A stretch of DNA of 64,000 nt from Rodentibacter trehalosifermentans (GTDB taxonomy: Bacteria > Pseudomonadota > Gammaproteobacteria > Enterobacterales > Pasteurellaceae), in the NCBI RefSeq assembly GCF_002000545.1, contig NZ_MLHL01000019.1, forward strand, positions 1-64,000, read 5' to 3'. Position 1 is the first letter of the stretch, and each line of letters begins with the position of its first letter. The position numbers were made by a program, and so were the translations under genes. Under the pieces are notes generated by a model, which worked only from the letters and a program-made list of their open reading frames with translations, did no database searches and was not told the origin of the DNA. Of the stretch, positions 57,519 through 64,000 are shown piece by piece.

Positions 57519-59687
57519 ATGAAAAAAAGCTTTGTTTATAGTGCACTGACAAGTGCGATCATCTTGGCAGTAAATTCTGCTTATGCCGAAGAGCAAAAAG
57601 TGGAAGAATTGGATGTCATTGAAGTCAGTGCTGATGCTTCACAAGAAGGGCTGGCAAAGGAATTTGCCAGCGGTCAAGTGGCTTCCGGTAGTCGTGTAGG
57701 TATTTTAGGCAATAAAGCTAACTTAGAAAATCCCTTTGCGACCACAAGTTATACCAATAAATTTATTCAAGACAAACAAGCCCGTAGTGTAGCAGATGTA
57801 TTGAAAAACGATCCTAATGTGCGTGTTGCCCGTGGTTTCGGTAATTTCCAAGAAAGCTATTTTATGCGTGGTTTCATTACAAATTCGGACGATATTCTCT
57901 ATAACGGTTTATATGGATTATTACCCCGTCAATATATCGCCTCCGAAATGTTTGAACGTGTTGAAGTCCAACGTGGCGCCTCCGCATTCTTAAATGGTAT
58001 GGCTCCGGGTGGCGGCTCTATTGGTGGAGCCATTGCATTAATGCCAAAACGGGCGGGAATGGAAGATCTGAACCGTTTAAATATTGGTATTTCAAGCAAT
58101 GAACGCACCAATGTTGGAGCAGATATTTCTCGCCGTTTTGGAGACAATAAGGAATTTGGCGTACGTTTAAATGCTGCCCATACAGAGGGAGAAAGTGCCA
58201 TTGATAGTGATAAAGCCCGTAATACAGTCTTCCATTTAGGGCTAGACTGGAAAGGCGATAAAGCCCGAGTATCTGCCGATTTAGGTTATCAGAAAAACCA
58301 TTTAAGCAATCCTCGCCCGAGCGTAACGTTAGACGGTGTCACCGAAGTCCCGAGTGCCCCTAAAGCCACAAGCAACTGGGGACAACATTGGACTTACTCT
58401 GAAGAACGTGATGTTTTTGGTACATTACGTGCCGAATATGATTTTTTACCGAACTTAACCGGTTATGCCGCTTATGGTTTCCGTGATGGAAAAGAATCAA
58501 ACGTATTGGCTAATCTAACCGTTCGTAACAATAATGGTGATGGCACAGAATATCGTTTTGATAATGAACGCCGTAATATTATTCATACTGGGGAAATCGG
58601 ATTAAAAGGCTCTTTTGAAACAGGCTCAGTCGGTCACGAAACGGTATTAAGCGCAAACCATTATCAAGAAAAGCGTAAAAATGCCTATGTAATGGATTTT
58701 TTCAATACCTTTGCTACAAATCTTTATTCACCACGCTATATTAATGAAATTTCTTATGCTAACAATGCATTTAGAGGAAACAACTTAAACTCTCCGGCTT
58801 TAACCAATCGTGTCGTGCTTACCAGTGTTGCTTTAGGCGATACGCTATCGTTTTTGGATAAAACATTACAAGTTACTTTAGGCGCCCGTTGGCAACAACT
58901 GTCATCAAAAGATTTTGCCTACGATACCGGCGTACAATCCGCTAATTATAAAGAAGCCAGAATTAGCCCTAGTGTAGGGGTGGTTTATCGTTTTACACCG
59001 GAATTTTCCGTGTATGGTAACTATATTGAAAGCCTCTCACAGGGCGATACCGCACCAAATGATGCAATCAACCAAGGGCAAACACAAAAACCTTATGTGT
59101 CAAAACAAAAAGAAATTGGCGTGAAATATGAATCACAAAATGGATTCGGTGCAAGCCTTTCTCTCTTTAGCACAGAAAAACCACGAGGTTATTTAGACGC
59201 CAATAAGTACTACACCACCAAAGGTAAAGATCGCCACGATGGGGCGGAAATCAATATTTATGGTCAAATCATAACTAACTTGCGTTTGCTTGGTGGGGTG
59301 ACATTCTTGCATGCCAAACAACGGGATACCGGTTCTTCCGAGACTGATGGCAAATACACCATTGGTGTACCAAAATTCCAAGGTAATTTAGGATTGGAAT
59401 ATGATGTCAAAGCCATTGAGGGCTTAACCCTTGAATCCCGTGTTACCTACACCGGTTCAAGCTATGTCGATGCACAAAATACCCTGAAAGCGAAAGATTG
59501 GACACGTGTCGATATTGGAGCTCGCTATATTGCTTTATTCGGCGATACACCGGTTACCCTGCGAGCCCGTTTGGATAATTTAACCAATAAAAAATACTGG
59601 GAATCCGTTGGAGGACATCCGGGTTATGGTTATTTAGTTTCGGGTGCACCTCGCACCTTATCAGTGAGTGCCACCATTGATTTCTAA
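57519..59687 (+). CDS. TonB-dependent siderophore receptor
   Basis: A 722-residue outer-membrane receptor of the TIGR01783 TonB-siderophore group. Signal peptide to about residue 23 (NSAYA), a TonB box-like VEELDVIEVSAD, a plug with RGFGNFQESYFMRGFITN (about 110) and VEVQRGASAFLNGMAPGGGS (about 147), and a barrel ending in the aromatic F of SATIDF. It follows the FhuCDB genes, so it is the operon's outer-membrane gate, possibly for ferrichrome or another hydroxamate. Specificity cannot be read directly. Confidence 0.92.
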   Translation: MKKSFVYSALTSAIILAVNSAYAEEQKVEELDVIEVSADASQEGLAKEFASGQVASGSRVGILGNKANLENPFATTSYTNKFIQDKQARSVADVLKNDPNVRVARGFGNFQESYFMRGFITNSDDILYNGLYGLLPRQYIASEMFERVEVQRGASAFLNGMAPGGGSIGGAIALMPKRAGMEDLNRLNIGISSNERTNVGADISRRFGDNKEFGVRLNAAHTEGESAIDSDKARNTVFHLGLDWKGDKARVSADLGYQKNHLSNPRPSVTLDGVTEVPSAPKATSNWGQHWTYSEERDVFGTLRAEYDFLPNLTGYAAYGFRDGKESNVLANLTVRNNNGDGTEYRFDNERRNIIHTGEIGLKGSFETGSVGHETVLSANHYQEKRKNAYVMDFFNTFATNLYSPRYINEISYANNAFRGNNLNSPALTNRVVLTSVALGDTLSFLDKTLQVTLGARWQQLSSKDFAYDTGVQSANYKEARISPSVGVVYRFTPEFSVYGNYIESLSQGDTAPNDAINQGQTQKPYVSKQKEIGVKYESQNGFGASLSLFSTEKPRGYLDANKYYTTKGKDRHDGAEINIYGQIITNLRLLGGVTFLHAKQRDTGSSETDGKYTIGVPKFQGNLGLEYDVKAIEGLTLESRVTYTGSSYVDAQNTLKAKDWTRVDIGARYIALFGDTPVTLRARLDNLTNKKYWESVGGHPGYGYLVSGAPRTLSVSATIDF

Positions 59688-59696
59688 TAAAACAAA

Positions 59697-59719
59697 AAGT
59701 GCGTCATCTTGACGCACTT
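59697..59719 (+). terminator. Terminator with decayed uptake-sequence arms
   Basis: A 10-bp stem AAGTGCGTCA/TGACGCACTT with a TCT loop is followed by ATCTTCTTTCCTT. Both arms look like uptake cores that lost one G/C pair in step (GTGCGTCA instead of GTGCGGTCA). Confidence 0.7.
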
Positions 59720-59738
59720 ATCTTCTTTCCTTCGATTT

Positions 59739-60797
59739 TTAAACCAATTCCTTTTCCCTCACTTTTTTATTCAACACTACCTCTTTTATTGTGCTCAACA
59801 GTTCTTTTTGAATATGAGAGAGTTTCGGCTTTTCAGCGGGTTGAAAAGCAAGGGGGCGGCAAAACGCCATGGCTTTTACCCCTAAACGGGCAGTGAGCAA
59901 ACCCACTCCAATACCTTGTGCCGCTCGGGCGGAAAGTTTTGCGGTAATATCTTGTGAAAGCCAATCCATCCCAATCTCTTGTACCACTTCGGTGACCCCG
60001 GCAAAGGCGATATTCACCAATACCATACGCAATAAACGAATACGGGCGAAATAGCCTAGCTCAATGCCATAAATTTCAGCAATTTTGTTGATTAATCGAA
60101 TATTTCGCCACGCTACAAAAAACATATCCACTAAGGAAAGGGGGCTAATTGCCACCACCACGGCAGATTCTGCCGCCATTTGGCTTATCAATTTTTTCGC
60201 TTTTTGATCGAAGGGTTTCAATACATTTTGGCTGAATAATTGTGCCACCTCTTGGGCAGAATAAGCCTCATTCAGTAAACGTTGCCATTGCACGATAGCG
60301 GGCGATTGCTCATCTAACTGCAAACTTTTTGCCATTTCCAAACAAAGCTTTTTCCCCACCTCACCTTCTCTATCAAAAACACTTTCATTGCCGAGCTCAC
60401 TTTTTTGCCAGAGCAATTGGCTTTGTTGTTGCAACCTTTCCCGTTTTTTCAAGCGCACCAAACGCTGCCATTCCCCCAGCATTTCTTTGATACCAAACAG
60501 CACCACAATCAAACTCACGAGAGAAAAGGCAAAATAAATCCATTGCCGGTTCTGAAAACTGTCCCAAATCCACTGCACGGACTGCGCAATGATTGCCGCA
60601 CCAAATAAAAGTGCGGTCAATTTCAACAGCGTTTTCCAACCTTTTGGCTTCGGTTTTATCACCTGTTCAAATTGCTCATCAAGCCACTCCCCCTCTAAAG
60701 GTTCATCTTCAATGGCTTCCACACCAATAAATTCTTGTTTTGGCTGGAAAGTTTCTGCCGAAGGCTCATCATATTGGTTGAAAATTTGCTTTTCCAT
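59739..60797 (-). CDS. ycjF: YcjF-family (TIGR01620, DUF697) inner-membrane protein
   Basis: A 352-residue protein with an acidic N-terminus, two adjacent membrane segments at about residues 65-85 and 90-112, and the C-terminal DUF697-type region (about 200-330, including GVTEVVQEIGMDWLSQDI). It matches YcjF, which in E. coli is co-transcribed with ycjX. Here ycjX is 1 kb away with an opposing gene between, so the pair is split. I start at MEKQIFNQYDEP. Function unknown, possibly envelope stress. Confidence 0.88.
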   Translation of the reverse strand: MEKQIFNQYDEPSAETFQPKQEFIGVEAIEDEPLEGEWLDEQFEQVIKPKPKGWKTLLKLTALLFGAAIIAQSVQWIWDSFQNRQWIYFAFSLVSLIVVLFGIKEMLGEWQRLVRLKKRERLQQQSQLLWQKSELGNESVFDREGEVGKKLCLEMAKSLQLDEQSPAIVQWQRLLNEAYSAQEVAQLFSQNVLKPFDQKAKKLISQMAAESAVVVAISPLSLVDMFFVAWRNIRLINKIAEIYGIELGYFARIRLLRMVLVNIAFAGVTEVVQEIGMDWLSQDITAKLSARAAQGIGVGLLTARLGVKAMAFCRPLAFQPAEKPKLSHIQKELLSTIKEVVLNKKVREKELV

Positions 60798-60827
60798 TAT
60801 AAAATACACCCTATTTCTTATTTTCTT

Positions 60828-60852
60828 TCATCGCATTGAGGCAGTGCGATGA
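60828..60852. promoter_or_regulatory. Dyad in the divergent ycjF/YbjX-like promoter region
   Basis: TCATCGCA-TTGAGGCAG-TGCGATGA is an 8-bp perfect inverted repeat midway between two divergent genes. It could be an operator; no known consensus is matched. Confidence 0.3.
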
Positions 60853-60882
60853 TATTTGCCCTGATTATTTATTCATACAAAC

Positions 60883-61764
60883 ATGACAACACAAACACCA
60901 ATTTCATTCCCGACTTATGTCCAAATGTATCCCTATTCTAAGGATCGTCCGTTAATTAAACAATTGCGTGAGAAATTTCGCTATTATACCTACACCTTCC
61001 TTTACCAAAAGCAATGCCGGCAACTCATTGAATTCCTCAATAAAAACCCTTTATGGCAACCCCTGTTCAGGCAAGATTATTATCGTTTTAATCCACTCTT
61101 AACAACCTATTGTGATAAACGCTTTTCTGCCTCACAACGCTTGGCTGCCATTACACAACATTTACAACTTGCTGAAGAAAAATGGGGAGTTCCGTTTTGC
61201 TCAACCTTGCTTAACGCACAAGTGATCCCACTTTGTCAATTAACCGAGGATCTTTCCCTGAATTTAAGCCTCAATTTTATTGATCCTTTTGAAGGCTATT
61301 TTGCGATCAATCTTAGGAATAAAAATAACGAGCGGATTTACGATGCTTCTTTTACCTTTTTATCGCCCAATAAGTTGTTGATTGCCTCGATGCAAGGCCC
61401 TTATTATGAAAACGCCCAAGCACTTATCAAAAAAGCAACAAAGGATTTACACGGCCTTCGCCCAATGTTTATGCTAATGCAGGTCTTTCGTGAATTGGCA
61501 AAACATTGGCAATGTGATTTGGTTGGCATTCCCCATAAATCTCAAGGTAAATACCGTCTTTCAGCCCGCAGCAAAATATTGTTCGATTACGATGAATTCT
61601 GGCAAGAAAACCAAGGGGTTTATCAAGCGCCTTATTGGCAACTCCCGCTTGATAATGAACATAAACCTTTAGAGGAAATCGCCAGTAAAAAACGTTCAAT
61701 GTATCGTAAACGTTACGAGATGCTCGATCGTCTCACCAATGAAATTGCAAGGCGTTTTTCCTAG
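60883..61764 (+). CDS. VirK/YbjX-family (DUF535) protein
   Basis: A 293-residue cytosolic protein of the VirK/YbjX family: LREKFRYYTYTFLYQKQCRQ near residue 28, INLRNKNNERIYDASFTFL near 139 and GIPHKSQGKYRLSARSK near 213. In enterobacteria such genes are PhoP-regulated and linked to resistance to antimicrobial peptides and to lipid A or outer-membrane traits. Here it lies between ycjX and ycjF on the other strand, one base from the ycjX stop, close to sapA, another peptide-resistance gene. Function in this organism is inferred. Confidence 0.85.
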   Translation: MTTQTPISFPTYVQMYPYSKDRPLIKQLREKFRYYTYTFLYQKQCRQLIEFLNKNPLWQPLFRQDYYRFNPLLTTYCDKRFSASQRLAAITQHLQLAEEKWGVPFCSTLLNAQVIPLCQLTEDLSLNLSLNFIDPFEGYFAINLRNKNNERIYDASFTFLSPNKLLIASMQGPYYENAQALIKKATKDLHGLRPMFMLMQVFRELAKHWQCDLVGIPHKSQGKYRLSARSKILFDYDEFWQENQGVYQAPYWQLPLDNEHKPLEEIASKKRSMYRKRYEMLDRLTNEIARRFS

Positions 61765-61765
61765 T

Positions 61766-63208
61766 CTAATCGAACCTGTCGCCTAACAAAAACTGTAATA
61801 CGGCATCCATTCGTAAATGGGGGATCGTCTCTCCTTGCTCAAGGGGTTGCGGCTCAAAGCTGTCGAAATCAAATGCCATCATTTTCCCCTCATTTTCCGT
61901 CAAGGGTGGCATTTTTTGCCAAAATTCCGGGCTTGGTAATTTACTCGGTACCGTACCGGGATAAAGCGTAGTCAACCGTTTATCTTTGCTGCGTACCCCT
62001 TGAATAGCTTTAATTTGTTTGCCGTTTTGATTAACAATCACCTGCTTTGTCGCACGAATTGCAGCAATTGCCGTATATTCCGTTTCAATACCTTCAAATT
62101 CCACATATCGTCCCCCTTCTTGCACCAACTGTCGCATTAGACTTACTAAATTCGGCATTTGGTCAGTGGTGATATGATCTGCCTTTGTGGCAATAAACAT
62201 TAATTTATCAATGCGTGGGGAAAACAAACGGTTTAGGAAATGTCGTTTACCATAATGAAAATTTTTGAATAATTGATTTAACCCCATCTGCATCTCTAAA
62301 AATGCTTGTCGGCTATGGTTTAGCGGGGTTAAGCAATCTGCCAAAATTACTTGGCGATCAAAGGTTGAAAAATAATTTTCGTAAAATCCTTTTACAATTT
62401 TATGGCGATAGTAATCATAACGGTTATTCAATACCGCAAAATAACTGTTTGGTTTTGCCTCTTTTTTCAGGGTTTTCCATTGCCCCGGAGTGAGGTGAAT
62501 TAACGGGAAAAATTGTAATGCCGGTGCGCCTTCTAATTCCCCTGGTAACACAAAGCGTCCCGGCTGAATAAATTGCATTCCCTGTGCTTTACATTGGTAG
62601 AGATAGTCTGTGTAACTTTTAGCGATATCTGCTAACACCGCTTCATCAGCAGCCTCACTTAAATCCAATTTTCTCACAGCCTCTAACCAAGGTTTGGCAA
62701 GTTCTGCCCGCATACCTTGATGAATCAGTCCCTGTTCGAGCGACCATTGTTCAAAATGCAAATGCAACAAAGGAAGATCAATCAACCATTCGCCGGGGTA
62801 ATCCACAATATCTAAATACAATGTTCCCCGCTCTTTTACATGGCGAAGTAAACCACTTTGTCGCTGAAAACGAATAGCAAGACGGGTTTCACTCACCCCA
62901 CGGGTTGATTGGCACCATTGCGGCGGTTGTTGGGTAAGCGCATTGATATTGGCTTCGTAATCAAAACGTGGCACACTCAAATCCAGTTGTGGAACACGTT
63001 TGACGGTAATTATTGTGCCGTTTCTTGCCGCCTCAAATAGCGGTAAATGACGGCTTGAGCTTTGATTAACGGATAATAATTGATTAATAAGACTGGTAAT
63101 AAAAGCGGTTTTACCGCTACGGCTTAACCCGGTTACCGCAAGGCGTAAAGTGCGGTCAAATCCGCGGTTAATTATTTGGTTGAGTTCTTTTTGAATAGCA
63201 TTAAACAT
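61766..63208 (-). CDS. ycjX: YcjX-family P-loop protein
   Basis: A 480-residue GTP-binding-like protein of the YcjX (DUF463) family. The P-loop GLSRSGKT lies at residues 27-34 and a switch-like DYPGEWLIDLPLL near residue 135; an ATKADHITT near 340 resembles the NKxD motif. Its ATG overlaps the stop of the upstream toxin gene by one base (TAATG). In H. influenzae ycjX is also adjacent to sapA (HI1637-HI1638 as I recall). Its role is unknown; in E. coli it is phage-shock or heat-shock linked. Confidence 0.9.
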   Translation of the reverse strand: MFNAIQKELNQIINRGFDRTLRLAVTGLSRSGKTAFITSLINQLLSVNQSSSRHLPLFEAARNGTIITVKRVPQLDLSVPRFDYEANINALTQQPPQWCQSTRGVSETRLAIRFQRQSGLLRHVKERGTLYLDIVDYPGEWLIDLPLLHLHFEQWSLEQGLIHQGMRAELAKPWLEAVRKLDLSEAADEAVLADIAKSYTDYLYQCKAQGMQFIQPGRFVLPGELEGAPALQFFPLIHLTPGQWKTLKKEAKPNSYFAVLNNRYDYYRHKIVKGFYENYFSTFDRQVILADCLTPLNHSRQAFLEMQMGLNQLFKNFHYGKRHFLNRLFSPRIDKLMFIATKADHITTDQMPNLVSLMRQLVQEGGRYVEFEGIETEYTAIAAIRATKQVIVNQNGKQIKAIQGVRSKDKRLTTLYPGTVPSKLPSPEFWQKMPPLTENEGKMMAFDFDSFEPQPLEQGETIPHLRMDAVLQFLLGDRFD

Positions 63209-63492
63209 TAGGGTCTTGGATAAATTCTGCGACTGTGGATGACAAAATGAATATAAACATGATGATTAATGACTTCATAAACAATACGATAGCCTCGACA
63301 AAAAGCCTCTCGACTTCCATCTTCCCGTAACCGGCCTATCGCTTCCGGCATAAAGCCAATAAGGGAAATTTTATCATTTAAGTCATTAAATAATTTTAAT
63401 CCACTTTCAAGAGAGTGAGTATATTCGACAACATTCTCAATAATTTCATCAATGTGTTTCTGTGCTTTTTGCGTGATAATCACCTTAGGCAT
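63208..63492 (-). CDS. RelE/ParE-family toxin
   Basis: A 94-residue basic protein with the RelE/ParE pattern: MPKVIITQKAQKHIDEI at the start, ISLIGFMPEAIGRLREDG near 47 and the C-terminal FCRGYRIVYEV and FVIHSRRIYPRP. ParE toxins poison gyrase and RelE toxins cut mRNA; the features lean to ParE. The start lies inside the antitoxin gene (eight-base overlap), and its stop overlaps the ycjX start, so the toxin sits in one operon with ycjX. The start MPKVIITQ is chosen over an upstream in-frame codon. Confidence 0.85.
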   Translation of the reverse strand: MPKVIITQKAQKHIDEIIENVVEYTHSLESGLKLFNDLNDKISLIGFMPEAIGRLREDGSREAFCRGYRIVYEVINHHVYIHFVIHSRRIYPRP

Positions 63493-63658
63493 AAATCTTG
63501 TTTTCCATTGCTGAAAACTCACTGGCCTTACGTTCTAATAGTTTAAGTGTTTGTGCTTTAGAGTCAGCATGACTTAACACTTTCCCCGCTTTAACTTCTT
63601 CACGCGCTTCTTTTAACTGTTGAGCCAAAAACTCATCATAACCTTTTTCTTTTAACAT
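63485..63658 (-). CDS. Probable antitoxin of the toxin-antitoxin pair (57 residues)
   Basis: A short gene from ATG at 63658 to TAA at 63485. The product MLKEKGYDEFLAQQLKEARE continues with EEVKAGKVLSHADS, a helical, acidic and small protein of the kind that sits directly before ParE-type toxins. Its stop overlaps the toxin start by eight bases. GGGGGAAA lies before the ATG. I cannot assign a DNA-binding fold, so the family remains open. Confidence 0.75.
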   Translation of the reverse strand: MLKEKGYDEFLAQQLKEAREEVKAGKVLSHADSKAQTLKLLERKASEFSAMENKIYA

Positions 63659-63778
63659 ATTTTTCCCCCATCTCAGATTGAAACGACTATACGCCTCAGG
63701 TGCGATAAAAGCAACGTCTAGCCATTTTTAGCAATATACCTTACAATTTGCCCCATAATTTACCACAACACATTCATT

Positions 63779-64000
63779 ATGTTACGCCGAAATCCGATAT
63801 TTTTCTGCTTTCTTTTCAATTTGGGCTTACTTAGTCAGGTTCAAGCCGCACCGCGTGTGCCGGAAAGTTTAACGGAAAACGGTTTAATTTATTGCACGAA
63901 TTCTTCGGGATTTTCGTTTAATCCACAAACAGCAGATGCCGGCACCAGTATGAATGTGGTCACAGAACAGATTTATAACAAACTGTTTGAAATTAAAAAT
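63779..64000 (+). CDS. sapA: Peptide ABC transporter binding protein SapA (5' part)
   Basis: The gene runs off the window after 74 codons. The N-terminus has a signal peptide of about 23 residues (LLSQVQA) and mature APRVPESLTENGLIYCTNSS, then FNPQTADAGTSMNVVTEQIY, the start of a SapA-type dipeptide/oligopeptide-binding protein. SapA binds antimicrobial peptides, and in H. influenzae also heme, and delivers them to SapBCDF. The ycjX-sapA adjacency fits H. influenzae. The rest of the operon is expected beyond the window. Confidence 0.93.
   Translation, partial: MLRRNPIFFCFLFNLGLLSQVQAAPRVPESLTENGLIYCTNSSGFSFNPQTADAGTSMNVVTEQIYNKLFEIKN

Overview
The window is chromosomal DNA of a member of the Pasteurellaceae. 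The 9-bp Haemophilus/Aggregatibacter-type DNA uptake sequence AAGTGCGGT (or its complement) occurs about forty times by eye, often as inverted pairs that form terminators. Protein sequences and gene order resemble Haemophilus influenzae (pit-cca-lolB-ispE-prs; dsbC and recJ divergent from prfB and lysS; a TIGR01619 gene-xthA-TIGR01621 gene; ycjX next to sapA). Coding density is high, and I see no rRNA, tRNA or CRISPR array. The genus (Haemophilus or Aggregatibacter) cannot be fixed from the sequence alone.

Layout. 0-7.5 kb: phosphate transport (DUF47 protein, PitA), an SH3-domain membrane protein, then cca, lolB, ispE and prs. 7.5-8.65 kb: a decayed island with an IS1016-like transposase remnant and about 0.5 kb of non-coding DNA. 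8.7-18 kb (minus strand): dsbC, recJ, a DsbA-like gene, mtnN, cmk, rpsA, ihfB, lapA, lapB, pyrF, yciH. 18.1-20.8 kb: prfB with its programmed +1 frameshift, then lysS. 21-29 kb (minus): comEC, msbA, lpxK, a 59-aa Trm112-like gene, kdsB and uvrC, with a competence-type CRP-S site in front of comEC. 29.3-33.5 kb: dksA, then a PQQ-dependent sugar dehydrogenase and a TonB-dependent receptor resembling the E. coli PQQ receptor PqqU/YncD. 33.6-40.7 kb: pcnB (apparently starting at AUU), folK, yeeX, serC, hisC, tpx, serS, ydcH.

41-44.2 kb is an accessory cassette: an XRE regulator divergent from a malolactic-type enzyme and an AEC-family permease, in a stretch without intact uptake sequences and bordered on the right by an IS3-like terminal repeat. 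44.3-53.7 kb holds a LysR regulator, an arginase-family protein with an altered metal-binding motif, an azoreductase gene broken by one stop codon, two membrane protein genes, a TRIC-type channel, a TIGR01619 gene, xthA, an RluA-family synthase and a cardiolipin synthase. 53.7-59.7 kb is a ferric-siderophore uptake operon (ATPase, binding protein, fused permease, TonB-dependent receptor) with a candidate Fur box. 59.7-64 kb holds ycjF and ycjX separated by an opposing VirK/YbjX-type gene, a toxin-antitoxin pair whose toxin stop overlaps the ycjX start, and the 5' end of sapA.

How the genes relate. The housekeeping blocks cover translation (prfB, lysS, serS, rpsA, cca), envelope biogenesis (lolB, lapAB, msbA, lpxK, kdsB), disulfide handling (dsbC, DsbA-like, tpx) and DNA repair and uptake (recJ, uvrC, xthA, comEC). 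The accessory modules concern nutrient capture: apparent salvage of exogenous PQQ, malate decarboxylation, and iron-siderophore theft. Functions are assigned from motifs and recalled family sequences; no database search was possible.
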